This document shows, piece after piece, positions 7,527 through 16,683 of a stretch of DNA of 64,000 nucleotides. This DNA comes from Nonomuraea spiralis. Its GTDB lineage: Bacteria > Actinomycetota > Actinomycetes > Streptosporangiales > Streptosporangiaceae. Below the pieces are notes generated by a model. It searched no databases. It was not told where the DNA came from and worked only from the letters and a program-made list of their open reading frames with translations. The DNA lies in NCBI RefSeq assembly GCF_014648435.1, contig NZ_BMRC01000012.1, positions 1-64,000 on the forward strand. Reading direction: 5' to 3'. The translations under genes were made by a program, and so were the position numbers. How positions within the stretch are numbered: position 1 is the stretch's first letter; every line of letters begins with the position of its first letter.

Positions 7527-10500
7527 CAGTAACGCACCTCCTGATCCCTGCGGCGGATGACGGTCACCGCGTCGCGCTGGTTGCCGGTGGGGCCGTAATA
7601 GTTGGGGGCGAAGGAGAGCTGGCCGTAGCCGCCGATCAGATGGGTCGGCTTGACGAGGAGCTTGGTGAGCGCGTTGTGCACGCCGCCGCGCCGGCCGGTG
7701 GCCTGCGACCTGGGCACGTTCACCAGGCGTTCCTGGACGTGGTACATGAACACGGTGCCGGCCGGCATGCGGTGGGAGACCACGGCGCGGGCCACGACGA
7801 CGCCGTTGACGTTGACGGCCTCGATCCAGTCGTTGTCGGCCACGCCGATGGCGGCGGCGTCCTCGACGCTGATCCAGATGACCGGGCCGCCCCTGGCCAG
7901 CGTCTGCATGAGCAGGTTCTCCTGGTACTCCGAGTGGATCGACCACTTGGAATGCGGGGTGAGGTAGCGCACGTTCACCGCCTTGCCGCCGTCGGGCGCG
8001 GCGGGCAGGCTCTCGCCCAGCGCGTCGAGGTCGAGCGGCGGCCGGTAGACGGGGAGCTGCTCGCCCAGCTCGGCCATCCAGTCGTGGTCGAGGTAGAAGT
8101 GCTGGCGGCCGGTGAGCGTGTGCCAGGGCTTGCGGTGCTCGGTGTTGATGGTGAACGGCGCGTAGCGGCGGTCGTGCCCCTCGGCGCCCGACCACTCGAA
8201 GCTGGCCCCCGCGGCCACCGGCCGGTCCTGGGTGTCGGAGAACACCGTACGGTGCCCGGCGACCGACGCGCCGAGCTCCGACAACCCCGAGCCGGGGCCG
8301 CAGCGTTCGGCGAGCCGGTCGAAGCCCTCGGCGGCGATCCTGCCGTTGGTGGTGCCCGACAGGGCCAGGATCGCCTCGCACATCTTGACGTCGCTGTCCA
8401 GGAGCGGACGCCCTCCGGCGGGGCCGCCGTCGGCGGTGCCGCAGCGCGCGGCCAGCCAGGCCGACTCGGGGCCCGGCCGTACGGTGACGCCCTTGACGGT
8501 CATGCCCTGCCGCTCGGCCAGCGGCCCGAAGGCGGCCAGCTTGTCGGCGATCGCGGTGTAGTCCCGCTCGACCAGCGTCACGGCCGGCATGGTGCGTCCC
8601 GGCTCCGGCGTCGCGCCGCTCTGCCGCCAGTCGGGCACGCCGCCGCCCGGCTGGGCGATCTCGCCGGGCGTGTCGTGCTGGAGGGCGGTGCCGACCAGGT
8701 CGTGGGCGACGTCGAGGCGGCCCGCGGCCAGTTCGCTCAGCTTGCGGGCCAGGGAGTGGAAGATGTCGAAGTCGGTGCGGGCCTGCCAGGGCGGGTTGAT
8801 CGCCGGGGTGAAGGCGTGCACGAACGGGTGCAGGTCGGTGCTGGACAGGTCGTGCTTCTCGTACCAGGTGGCGGCGGGCAGCACGAGGTCGGCGAACAGG
8901 GTCGTGGAGGTCATCCGGAAGTCGAGGGCGAGCAGCAGGTCGAGCTTGCCGCGCGGCGCCTGCCGCCAGGTGACCTCCCGGGGCCGGTCCGGCGGCGGGG
9001 CCTCCTCGGCGGTCGCGTTGTCGGCCGCGCCCAGCAGGTGGCGTAGGAAGTACTCGTTGCCCTTGGCCGAGGAGCCGATCAGGTTGGCCCGCCAGACGGT
9101 GAGCACCCGCGGCCAGTTCTCCGGCGCGTCGGGGTCCTCGCAGGCGAACGCCAGCCGCCCGGCCGCCACCTCATCGGCGATCCAGCGCGCCGGGTCCTGG
9201 CCGCTCTCGCGGGCACGGCGGCCCAGGTCGAGCGGGTTGGCCGAGAACGTGGGGTAGCTCGGCATCCAGCCCAGCCGGGCCGACTGGGCCACCAGGTCGG
9301 CGGTGTGCCGCCCGGCGAACCGGCGCGGCCCGGCGGGGCTGGACAGCGTCTCCGCCGAGAACCGTTCGTAGCGCCACTGGCCGGTGTGCAGATACCAGTA
9401 CGGCGTGCCCGCCATCTGGCGCGAGGGGCGCACCCAGTCGGCCGCGGTGGACAGTTGTTGCCAGCCCGCCAGCGGCCGGACCTTCTCCTGGCCCACGTAA
9501 TGGGCCCAGCCGCCGCCGTTGACGCCCTGGCAGCCGGTGAGCAGCAGCAGCGTCAGGAAGGAACGGTAGATGGTGTCGGAGTGGAACCAGTGGTTGGTGC
9601 CGGCGCCCATCACGATCATGGAGCGGCCGCCCGTGCGCTCGGCGGTGGCGGCGAACTCCCGCGCGATCCTGATCGCCTGCCCGGCGGGGGTGGAGGTGAG
9701 GCGCTCCTGCCAGGCCGGGGTGCCGGGGGCGTCGGCGTCGTCGTAGCCGGTGGGCCACCGGCCGGGCAGGCCGGGGCGGGCGACGCCGTACTGGGCCAGG
9801 AGCAGGTCGAAGACGGTGGTGACCAGCCGGTCGCCGACGCGCCGGACCGGCACGCCCCTGCTGATCACGCCGCCGGGCTCGTCGAAGCGCGGCAGGACCA
9901 CCTCGGCGCTGTCGCAGCCGGGCTCGTGCAGGGTGAGCAGGGGATCGAGGTCGCCCAGGTCGAGGTTCCAGTGCCCCTGCTCGGTGCTCCAGCGGTCGGC
10001 CAGCGTGCCGTTGGGCGCGACCGGACGGCCGGAGGCGGCGTCGAGGATCATCGGCCGCCAGGCGGCCATCTCCTCCTGGCCGCCCGCCTGCGCCGAGGTC
10101 AGGAACTTGCCGGGACGCAGCCCGCCGTCGTCGTGCTCCTCCAGGGCGACCAGGAACGGCAGGTCGGTGAAGCGCCTGACGTAGGAGGCGAAGTGCGGCG
10201 CCTGCCGTTCGACGAAGAACTCGCGCAGGATGACGTGGCCCATCGCCACGGCGAGCGCGCCGTCGGTGCCGGGATGCGGGTGCAGCCACTCGTCGGCGAA
10301 CTTGGTCGCGTCGGAGTAGTCGGGCGAGACCACGATCACCTTCTGGCCCCGGTAGCGGGCCTCGGTGACCCAGTGGGCGTCGGGGGTACGGGTGACCGGG
10401 ACGTTGGAGCCCCACAACATGATGTAGGCCGCGTCCCACCAGTCGCCCGACTCGGGCACGTCGGTCTGGTCGCCGAACACCTGGGGCGAGGCGACGGGCA

Positions 10501-11224
10501 GGTCGGCGTACCAGTCGTAGAAGGACAACATCGGCGCGCCGATCAGGGACATGAACCGGGCGCCGACCGCGTGCGAGGCCATCGACATGGCGGGGATCGG
10601 CGAGAACCCGGCGACCCGGTCGGGCCCGTACGTCATGAGGGTGTGGACGTGGGCCGCCGCGGCGATCTCCAGCGCCTCGTCCCACTCGATCCGGACCAGG
10701 CCGCCCCGGCCGCGCGCCGACTGGTAGCGGTGCCGTTTGCGCGGGTCGGTGGTGATCTCCGCCCAGGCCGCGACCGGGTCGCCGAGGCGCGCCCTGGCCT
10801 CGCGGTAGAGCTCCACCAGGACGCCGCGGGCGTGCGGGTAGCGCACCCGGGTGGGCGAGTAGGTGTACCAGGAGAAGGCGGCGCCGCGGGGGCAGCCGCG
10901 CGGTTCGTACTCCGGCCGGTCGGGGCCGACGCTGGGGTAGTCGGTCTGCTGGGTCTCCCAGGTGATCAGGCCGTCCTTGACGTAGACCTTCCAGGAGCAC
11001 GAGCCGGTGCAGTTGACGCCATGGGTGGAGCGCACGACCTTGTCGTGCGCCCATCGTCGCCGGTACGGGGAGTCGTTGACCTTGTCCTCGGCGCGGTACA
11101 CCGCCCGCCGGTCCGGCGTGGTGTCGGCGCGCAGCAGCAGGGTGCCCGCCGCCAGCAGCCGCGCGGCCGCCGCGTCGGCGGCGCGCTCGGCTCGTGTCAG
11201 ACGCATGCGTATTCCACCAGGCAC
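7526..11224 (-). CDS. narG: Respiratory nitrate reductase alpha subunit (molybdenum enzyme)
   Basis: 1232 residues if GTG 11224 is used; ATG at 11206 with GGTGGA ahead is equally possible. NarG reduces nitrate to nitrite at a bis-MGD molybdenum centre in the cytoplasm. The FS0 cluster ligands are visible: H68, C72, C76 and C111 (HGVNCTGSC and RGCPRG). The segment YDWYADLPVASPQVFGDQTD contains the aspartate that ligates molybdenum in NarG. First gene of the nar-HPP-MarR operon. The best Shine-Dalgarno sequence (AAAGGGGGTC) sits before an ATG at 11231 in another frame, so start choice deserves care. Confidence 0.97.
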   Translation of the reverse strand: MPGGIRMRLTRAERAADAAAARLLAAGTLLLRADTTPDRRAVYRAEDKVNDSPYRRRWAHDKVVRSTHGVNCTGSCSWKVYVKDGLITWETQQTDYPSVGPDRPEYEPRGCPRGAAFSWYTYSPTRVRYPHARGVLVELYREARARLGDPVAAWAEITTDPRKRHRYQSARGRGGLVRIEWDEALEIAAAAHVHTLMTYGPDRVAGFSPIPAMSMASHAVGARFMSLIGAPMLSFYDWYADLPVASPQVFGDQTDVPESGDWWDAAYIMLWGSNVPVTRTPDAHWVTEARYRGQKVIVVSPDYSDATKFADEWLHPHPGTDGALAVAMGHVILREFFVERQAPHFASYVRRFTDLPFLVALEEHDDGGLRPGKFLTSAQAGGQEEMAAWRPMILDAASGRPVAPNGTLADRWSTEQGHWNLDLGDLDPLLTLHEPGCDSAEVVLPRFDEPGGVISRGVPVRRVGDRLVTTVFDLLLAQYGVARPGLPGRWPTGYDDADAPGTPAWQERLTSTPAGQAIRIAREFAATAERTGGRSMIVMGAGTNHWFHSDTIYRSFLTLLLLTGCQGVNGGGWAHYVGQEKVRPLAGWQQLSTAADWVRPSRQMAGTPYWYLHTGQWRYERFSAETLSSPAGPRRFAGRHTADLVAQSARLGWMPSYPTFSANPLDLGRRARESGQDPARWIADEVAAGRLAFACEDPDAPENWPRVLTVWRANLIGSSAKGNEYFLRHLLGAADNATAEEAPPPDRPREVTWRQAPRGKLDLLLALDFRMTSTTLFADLVLPAATWYEKHDLSSTDLHPFVHAFTPAINPPWQARTDFDIFHSLARKLSELAAGRLDVAHDLVGTALQHDTPGEIAQPGGGVPDWRQSGATPEPGRTMPAVTLVERDYTAIADKLAAFGPLAERQGMTVKGVTVRPGPESAWLAARCGTADGGPAGGRPLLDSDVKMCEAILALSGTTNGRIAAEGFDRLAERCGPGSGLSELGASVAGHRTVFSDTQDRPVAAGASFEWSGAEGHDRRYAPFTINTEHRKPWHTLTGRQHFYLDHDWMAELGEQLPVYRPPLDLDALGESLPAAPDGGKAVNVRYLTPHSKWSIHSEYQENLLMQTLARGGPVIWISVEDAAAIGVADNDWIEAVNVNGVVVARAVVSHRMPAGTVFMYHVQERLVNVPRSQATGRRGGVHNALTKLLVKPTHLIGGYGQLSFAPNYYGPTGNQRDAVTVIRRRDQEVRY

Positions 11225-11479
11225 GACGCATGACCCCCTTTATGTGGAAATGAGGCTTTTTTCGGTATCCGGGCTAGCTCTGCCGGGATGTGGCTCTCTT
11301 GCCGTGCCGCCGGACACCGGCGTATCGACTGACGGTGAGGTGCGCAGTCAGACGACTGTTTCTAGCATGCGACAGTGTCCATATGGAATGTGTTAGTTCC
11401 GCGAGAAGTTTTACCGCCCCCGAAAACGGCATTACACACATCGACCGTAATATCGGGAAAAGTCGACAGGTGGGGTGAA
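11225..11479. other. narG upstream region
   Basis: 255 bp without a gene between narG and the upstream MarR stop, distinctly A/T-rich compared with its surroundings, as expected for a regulated promoter. It contains a CCATATGG palindrome (11379-11386 area) and a short inverted repeat CAGTC-AGAC-GACTG (about 11346-11359). A TTCCAT/TAGAAA pair with 18-base spacing on the minus strand is a weak promoter candidate. I found no convincing FNR (TTGAT-N4-ATCAA) or CRP (TGTGA-N6-TCACA) box. Confidence 0.35.
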
Positions 11480-11896
11480 TTAGGAGTCGGCCGCCTCGGT
11501 CAGCCTCCGCAGGACGTGCACCAGCGTCGTACGGTCGGCCGGGGCCAGCTTCTCCAGCGCGTGACCGATGCGCTGCCGCCGCGCCGCGCGCAATCGCTCC
11601 AGCACGTCCCGGCCCGCCTGCGTCGTGCTGATGCGGATCTCACGGCGGCTGTGGGCGGCGGGAGCCCTGCTCAGCAGCCCTGCCGTGTCCAGGCGGTCGA
11701 CGACCCTGCCGGCCGCCGACAACGACATGTCCAGGCGCTCGGCGAGGGAACGCAGGTTCATCGGACCGTGCCGGTCTACCGCCAGCAGCACCCGCAGCCG
11801 GGGCACCGACAGGTCCCCGAGCGCGGCCATGGCGTCGAGCGTCGCCTCCACCAGCACCAGGGACGCCTCCTCGATGTGCCAGGCGGAGTCGTCCAT
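11480..11896 (-). CDS. MarR-family transcriptional regulator (upstream of narG)
   Basis: 138 residues from ATG 11896, preceded by GAGGA at suitable distance. Winged-helix features: SVPRLRVLLAVDRHGPMNLRSLAERLDMSLSAAGRVVDRLDTAGLLSR and wing HSRREIRISTT. It lies 255 bp upstream of narG on the same strand, so it may control the nar operon together with or separately from the MarR gene at its far end. A longer reading frame reaches 12010, but that extension crosses the repeated sequence described at 11924-12014, which looks like control DNA. Confidence 0.8.
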   Translation of the reverse strand: MDDSAWHIEEASLVLVEATLDAMAALGDLSVPRLRVLLAVDRHGPMNLRSLAERLDMSLSAAGRVVDRLDTAGLLSRAPAAHSRREIRISTTQAGRDVLERLRAARRQRIGHALEKLAPADRTTLVHVLRRLTEAADS

Positions 11897-11923
11897 CGCC
11901 GCATCCTCGAACGGGGTCACGGT

Positions 11924-12014
11924 ACGACCAGAAAAGGTCGCTGGTCCGACATTTTTCCACATAACGGGCCACCTATTCATCGCTCTGCCGACGACGACCA
12001 GAAAGGACATGTCC
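11924..12014. promoter_or_regulatory. Repeated boxes upstream of MarR gene
   Basis: The sequence ACGACCAGAAAAGG at 11924-11937 recurs as ACGACCAGAAAGGA at 11994-12007. The first copy is part of an inverted repeat CGACC-N6-GGTCG (11925-11940); the second runs into a perfect 10-bp palindrome GGACATGTCC (12005-12014). These lie 28-118 bp upstream of the MarR start and are plausible operator or promoter elements. Confidence 0.35.
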
Positions 12015-12180
12015 TAGCAGCGGACGGCCCGTGACGCACCCCCGACCGGTTCGAACGCGAACGACACCGGACGACACCGAACGACACCGCCGCCCGGCCG
12101 GACGACGGTGTTCACCACCCATTACAGAGGTTTTCATCAACAGTTTAGTAAATGGCGGAGTATCGCGGGTGAGCCCGTTT
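12015..12180. other. Non-coding gap with 10-bp tandem repeats
   Basis: No gene is seen. Positions 12059-12088 hold three tandem 10-bp units (GAACGACACC, GGACGACACC, GAACGACACC). Positions about 12115-12165 are strongly A/T-rich relative to the window, close to the stop of the CU044_5270-type gene, and could hold a minus-strand promoter for the MarR gene. Confidence 0.4.
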
Positions 12181-13134
12181 TCAGGGCCGCCGTCCGGGCT
12201 CGTCCACGACGCCGGTCGTGAGCCGGGCCGACCAGGTGACCGGCGTGCCGGCGGGCACCTCGACGCCGCCCCCCGTCCAGGTGAAGGTCCTGTCGGCCAC
12301 GCTCACGCCGTACACCCCCAGGTAGCGGTAGTCGCCGGGGCTGAGGATCAGGTCGTAGCGCGCCCAGTCGCCGGTGTAGCTGAAGGCGACGCCGTGCCGC
12401 CCGTCGGCGTCGACCGCGTCCGGGGTGACCTGGACGCCCGCGATCGTGGGCAGGGCCCGGAACAGCGCCGCCCGTACCTTGGGAGGCAGCGCCTGCTCGC
12501 CCATGAGCTGATAGATCGCCTGGAAGAGCCGTTCGTCGACGGACGGCGGCGGCTCCCCGGATCCCGGCTCGACCGGGCCCACCCGGGCGAGCGCGGCCCT
12601 GAGCCGGTCGAGCACGCTCTCCGGCGTGACCGGCTCCTCGGCCAGGTCGGCGGCGCCGAGGCCGGGATGGGTGCCCTGGACGAGGAGCTTGCCCTTCTCG
12701 TCGTACCAGGCCACCTGCCGGCCGTCGACGCTCGTCCACAGCTCGGAGATGATCCGCCTGCTCGCGTCCACGCCGTAGCCGCTGTAGGCGCCGGGGGCGG
12801 CGTTCCGTTCCTTGATGTAGAGCCACTGACCGCGGCTCGTTCCCGGGTCCGGGCCACCCTCGGCCGCGCCGGCCGCCCGTTCGCCCAGCGCCCGTACGCT
12901 CGCGACCGGGGCCGTCCCGTCCTCGCGGGTCGCGACCCAGGTGAGGCCGACCACGACGGCCAGGACGGCCGCCGTCGCCATCCGCCACGCCAGGCGCGGG
13001 AGCCGCGGGCGTCCCGGGCGCGGCCGTGACTCGCGCGCGGCGGCCAGCAGCCTGTCGCGGGCCGCCCGCTCCGCCTGCGGCGTCATCGCGGGGACGGAGC
13101 GGCGCACCTGCTTGACCGCGTTCAGGTCGTTCAT
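12181..13134 (-). CDS. CU044_5270-type membrane protein, sigma-factor partner
   Basis: 317 residues. The N-terminal cytoplasmic part (MNDLNAVKQVRRSVPAMTPQAERAARDRLLAAA) resembles actinobacterial CU044_5270-family proteins, followed by one membrane helix near residues 50-65 (MATAAVLAVVVGLTWVA) and a large extracytoplasmic domain. The start overlaps the stop of an ECF sigma factor gene as ATGA. That arrangement is typical of sigma factor/membrane partner pairs; an anti-sigma or signal-sensing role is inferred, not shown. Confidence 0.75.
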   Translation of the reverse strand: MNDLNAVKQVRRSVPAMTPQAERAARDRLLAAARESRPRPGRPRLPRLAWRMATAAVLAVVVGLTWVATREDGTAPVASVRALGERAAGAAEGGPDPGTSRGQWLYIKERNAAPGAYSGYGVDASRRIISELWTSVDGRQVAWYDEKGKLLVQGTHPGLGAADLAEEPVTPESVLDRLRAALARVGPVEPGSGEPPPSVDERLFQAIYQLMGEQALPPKVRAALFRALPTIAGVQVTPDAVDADGRHGVAFSYTGDWARYDLILSPGDYRYLGVYGVSVADRTFTWTGGGVEVPAGTPVTWSARLTTGVVDEPGRRP

Positions 13135-13703
13135 CGGTTCTCCTCCTCCGCGGGGATCACGGCCTTGATCTTCTTGCGCGCGCGGTGCATGCGGGAGCGC
13201 GCCGTACCCGCCGGGATGCCGAGGGCCTGCGCGGCCTCCTCCAGGCTCATGTCCTCCCAGGCCACGAGCAGCAGGACGTCACGGTCGCCCGGCGACAGGG
13301 CGGCCAGCGCCGCCATCAGCCGGCGCTCCTCGGCCTGGGCCGCGACCCGCTGGGTGACGACGTCCCCGATCAGCTCGGGCAGCGGGTCCGCCCCGGTACG
13401 GCTCAGCGCGCGCAGCAGCCGCTCCTCGTCGCGCCGGTGCCGGGCGATCAGCTTGGTGGCGATGCCGTACAACCACGGCCTGGCCAGGCGGACGGAGGGA
13501 TCGTAGGACTCGCGGCGGCGGAACGCGGCCAGGAACGTCTCGGCCACGATGTCGTCCGCCGCCTGTGTGCCGAGCCGGCGGGCGACGTACAGATGGATCT
13601 GCCGGGCGTAGCGGTCGAACACCGCGGCGAACTGTTCGGGGTCGTCCCTGGAACGGAGAATCACCTCCGCGTCGTCCTGCTCCGGGAGATTCAGCAGGGT
13701 CAC
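13131..13703 (-). CDS. RNA polymerase ECF-type sigma factor
   Basis: 190 residues from GTG at 13703, with GAAGGA just upstream. Region 2: FAAVFDRYARQIHLYVARRLGTQAADDIVAETFLAAFRRRESYD. Region 4: LSPGDRDVLLLVAWEDMSLEEAAQALGIPAGTARSRMHRARK, with the helix-turn-helix that reads the -35 element. It is followed by an overlapping gene for a single-pass membrane protein, its likely regulator. The longer open frame upstream to 14165 runs into the neighbouring gene and is not used. Confidence 0.9.
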   Translation of the reverse strand: MTLLNLPEQDDAEVILRSRDDPEQFAAVFDRYARQIHLYVARRLGTQAADDIVAETFLAAFRRRESYDPSVRLARPWLYGIATKLIARHRRDEERLLRALSRTGADPLPELIGDVVTQRVAAQAEERRLMAALAALSPGDRDVLLLVAWEDMSLEEAAQALGIPAGTARSRMHRARKKIKAVIPAEEENR

Positions 13704-13813
13704 ATCGGTCCTTCCACGAGGATGGCGGTCACCCAGCTGTCTCCCGTGACCCGCGTCCGCGTTCGCGGCGGGGCCGGGGGCGGGTGCCGACAGGCGTGGA
13801 AGGCCCGGCGAGA

Positions 13814-13854
13814 GGATGCCCGCGGGCCGGCGACGGGCCGGCCCGCGGGGGCAT
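13814..13854. terminator. Strong hairpin between methyltransferase and sigma genes
   Basis: A perfect 13-bp stem (13819-13831 with 13837-13849, five-base loop GACGG), extendable past a single bulge by ATGC/GGCAT. It lies directly after the stop of the DUF574 methyltransferase gene and before the sigma gene on the same strand. There is no U-tract, as is common for actinobacterial terminators. Confidence 0.7.
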
Positions 13855-13855
13855 G

Positions 13856-14749
13856 CTAGGGGATGTGAGCCACGGCGCCGTAGTTGCCCGACGAGCTGGG
13901 AGCGTCCGCGCAGGCGGGGTCGCCGTCTTCGGGACGCCACTCGGGCACCCACACCAGGCCGGGTTCCATCAGGTCGAGGCCGTCCAGCAGGTCCGCGACC
14001 TCGTCGCGGGTGCGCACGGTGAGGCCGGGCAGCGTCATGGCCAGCAGGCTGCGGATGGCGGGGGCCAGCTCCGGCGGCACCCCGTCGAACGTGATGTGCA
14101 ACAGGCCGAGGAAGCTGCCTTCCGGCGCGGCGTGGCGCAGGCGTTTGATGGCGGTACGGGCGCACTCGTCATCCAGGCTGTGGGCCGACAGCAACAACAC
14201 CGCCATGGGCCGGTCCCAGTCGAGGAACGTCTGGACCACCGGATCGCCGAGCATCTCGTCGATCTCCCGCACGTCGCCGTCCACCACGCGCACCAGGTCG
14301 CAGAACGGCTCAATGGTGGCCTGGGCCAGCGTCAACGCCATCGGGTCGCTCTCCACGTACACCACTCGTACGTCGGAGCCCGGGGAGGCCACCCGGGCCA
14401 CCTCGTGCAGGCGGCTGCCGCCCGACGAGCCGTTCGGCACCCCGCTTCCCACGATCATGAATTGGTCCACGCCTTCGACAGCGGCCAAATGACGTACCAC
14501 CCGGGACAGATATTCAAGTACTGCGCGGGCCGCGGTGGTGGCGACGGGAGTTACTTGATCGAAATGGCGAACCAGGTCCCGGTCGGCGAGGAAGTTGTTC
14601 TTCCCACCCGCGGCGGCGTCCAGAATCCGGGTGATCCTGGCGTGCGCCGTGCCGAGCCTGGCCAAGTTCCGGACAGCACGCTGGCGCATGAGCGTTGCCC
14701 CTTTCCCCTCGCCGCCACCCTCTTGCGGTAGGCGATCTTTGGACTTCAC
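13856..14749 (-). CDS. DUF574-family SAM-dependent methyltransferase
   Basis: Up to 297 residues from 14749; ATG at 14689 (277 residues) is an alternative. Members of this actinobacterial family carry a hallmark near LLGGKDNF-x-AD; here it reads DAAAGGKNNFLADRD. A Rossmann SAM site follows (FMIVGSGVPNGSS, VVYVESDP). The family is abundant in Streptomyces and relatives and its substrates are mostly unknown. It is divergent from the CoA-transferase-type gene; the 147 bp between the two starts is A/T-rich and likely holds both promoters. Confidence 0.75.
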   Translation of the reverse strand: MKSKDRLPQEGGGEGKGATLMRQRAVRNLARLGTAHARITRILDAAAGGKNNFLADRDLVRHFDQVTPVATTAARAVLEYLSRVVRHLAAVEGVDQFMIVGSGVPNGSSGGSRLHEVARVASPGSDVRVVYVESDPMALTLAQATIEPFCDLVRVVDGDVREIDEMLGDPVVQTFLDWDRPMAVLLLSAHSLDDECARTAIKRLRHAAPEGSFLGLLHITFDGVPPELAPAIRSLLAMTLPGLTVRTRDEVADLLDGLDLMEPGLVWVPEWRPEDGDPACADAPSSSGNYGAVAHIP

Positions 14750-14896
14750 TCGTGACTCAGACCATATGTTCCAACAATTCCAGTTAATGACAATGGGGCA
14801 GACCGGTTATTTCGGGAAATGTTTGTTACCAGAACTTCCGTGTGAGATCTTGGGCCGCGTCCGCACATAAGATCAATGAGGTAATTGGAGGTGCTT

Positions 14897-16107
14897 GTGA
14901 CGAACGTGACGGATGAGGAGATCGCGCCGCTGGCCGGAATGCGGGTGATCGAGCTGTCCAGCTTCGTCGCCGCGCCCCTCGGCGGAATGACGCTGGCCCA
15001 GCTCGGAGCGGATGTCGTACGTGTGGATCCGCTCGGCGGCGGGCCCGACGCGCGGCGCTGGCCGCTCGCGCCGTCCGGTCGCAGCCTCTACTGGGCGGGA
15101 CTGAACAAGGGCAAGCGCTCGGTCACCGTCGATCTGCGTTCGGCCCGGGGGCGGGAGCTGGTCGCCGCCATGGCCGTCGCCGCCGGCACCGTGCTCACCA
15201 ACGCGCCGCCCCGGGCCGGGCTGTCGTACGAGGAACTGGCCGAGCGCCGGCCCGACCTGGTGTACGCCCGCCTCCTCGGCCACCGCGACGGCCGGCCCGC
15301 CGTCGACTACACGGTCAACGCCGGGCTGGGCCTGCCGTACGTCACCGGGCCCGCCGGCCACGACGGCCCGGTCAACCACGTGCTCCCCGCCTGGGACGTG
15401 GCGTGCGGCCTCTACCTGGCCGTCGGCCTGCTCGCGGCCGAGCACCGCCGGGCCGCGACCGGACGGGGACGCCGCATCGACCTGGCCCTGCACGACGTGG
15501 CCCTGGCCACCGCTGGCAACCTGGGATTCCTGGCCGAGGCCCAGCTCCACGCCGCCGGCCGCCCGCGCATCGGCAACGACCTGTACGGCGACTTCGGCCG
15601 CGACTTCGTCACGGCCGACGGGCGGCGGCTCATGGTCCTGGTCCTCACCGAGCGGCACTGGCGCGACCTGGTCGCCGCGACCGGGCTGACGCGGGTGGTG
15701 TCGGCGCTGGAGCAGGCCCTGCCGACTTCCGCGCCGAGTCCGACCGGTACGCCCACCGCGAGGCGCTGGCCGGGCTGCTCGCGCCGTGGTTCGCCGCCCG
15801 TACGGCCGCCGAGGCTGAGGAGGGCCTGGAGGGCACGTCGGTGTTGTGGTCGCGCTACCGGACGTTCGAGGACCTGGCCGCCGGTGGGGCCGCGGCGCTG
15901 CGGGGCGAGCCGCTGATGGCCCCGCTCGACCAGCCGGGCGTCGGCCCCCACCTGGCGCCGGGCGGCCCGCTGCTCCTGGACGGCCGCCAGGTCCCGCCGT
16001 CGCCCGCCCCCGAGCTGGGCGAGCACACCGACGAGGTGCTGGCCGATCTGCTGTCCCTGTCGCCGCCGGAGCTGGCGTCCCTGCGCGCGGACGGCGTCGT
16101 CGCCTGA
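14897..16107 (+). pseudogene. 2-methylfumaryl-CoA isomerase-like CoA-transferase (family III), frameshifted
   Basis: Start GTG 14897 with GGAGGT five bases ahead. The protein closely resembles mesaconyl-CoA C1-C4 CoA transferase (Mct) as I know it from Chloroflexus: SFVAAPLGGMTLAQLGADV, DPLGGGPDARRWP, VDYTVNAGLGLP, and VNHVLPAWD, whose aspartate is the expected catalytic residue. At about 15718-15724 the frame breaks: SALEQAL continues as ADFRAESDRYAHREAL in the frame one base earlier, consistent with loss of one base. Corrected length is about 403 residues, normal for the family. It could be a sequencing error, a recent mutation, or an inactive gene. The family also includes other CaiB/BaiF enzymes, so the exact substrate is inferred. 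Confidence 0.75.
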
Positions 16108-16182
16108 CCACGAGCCCCCAAGAAGGCACTCAACCTCCGGGCGGGCTCGCGCGTTGGGGAGGGCGAAAGGGGACCTTCACTG

Positions 16183-16683
16183 ATGACAGATGACGACGAG
16201 GCTGCCTTCGACGACTTCCTCGCCACCAGAAGCACCTCGTTGCTGCGTACCGCGATCCTGGTGTGCGGGGCGACGCGGCACGACGCCGAGGACCTGGTCC
16301 AGCACGCGCTGGAGAAGGTCTACCGGCACTGGCCTCGGATCAGGCACGACAACCCCGAGGCGTACGCGAGGAAGGTCGTCGTGAACGCGGCGATCAGCAG
16401 GGCGAGGCGGCGCAGGGTCGTCCAGGAGATCATGTTCGCCCGCCCGCCCGAGACCGCCGCCGACTCTCCCGACCTCGACCTGCGCGACACGCTCATCGGC
16501 GAGCTGCGCAGGCTGCCGCCCAGGATGCGCGCCGTGCTCGTCCTGCGCTACTGGGAGGACCAGTCCGAGCAGGCCACCGCGGCCCTGCTCGGCTGCTCGG
16601 CCGGGACGGTCAAGAGCCAGGCCGCGCGCGGGCTCGCCAGGATCCGCCAGAACATGGATGTCGCAGAGGAAGTGACGAGATGA
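16183..16683 (+). CDS. SigE-family RNA polymerase sigma factor
   Basis: 166 residues. This is the short actinobacterial SigE-type ECF group: FDDFLATRSTSLLRTAILVCGATRHDAEDLVQHALEKVYRHWPRI (region 2) and LPPRMRAVLVLRYWEDQSEQATAALLGCSAGTVKSQAARGLARIR (region 4). Its stop overlaps the next start as ATGA, so the two proteins are made together. Confidence 0.92.
   Translation: MTDDDEAAFDDFLATRSTSLLRTAILVCGATRHDAEDLVQHALEKVYRHWPRIRHDNPEAYARKVVVNAAISRARRRRVVQEIMFARPPETAADSPDLDLRDTLIGELRRLPPRMRAVLVLRYWEDQSEQATAALLGCSAGTVKSQAARGLARIRQNMDVAEEVTR

Noticed and set aside
5335..8381. Long minus-strand frames extending narJ and narH upstream
   Set aside because: The extensions are other-frame readings of narH and narG; true starts overlap the preceding stops.
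9305..11233. 642-codon open frame antisense to narG
   Set aside because: Gly/Val/Arg-rich shadow of narG with no family motif.
11225..11479. FNR or CRP box ahead of narG
   Set aside because: I could not find TTGAT-N4-ATCAA or TGTGA-N6-TCACA; the visible palindromes do not fit either.
15403..16107. Independent gene in the downstream frame of the CoA-transferase region
   Set aside because: Its C-terminal part continues the family III CoA-transferase exactly, so it is the frameshifted remainder and not a separate gene.
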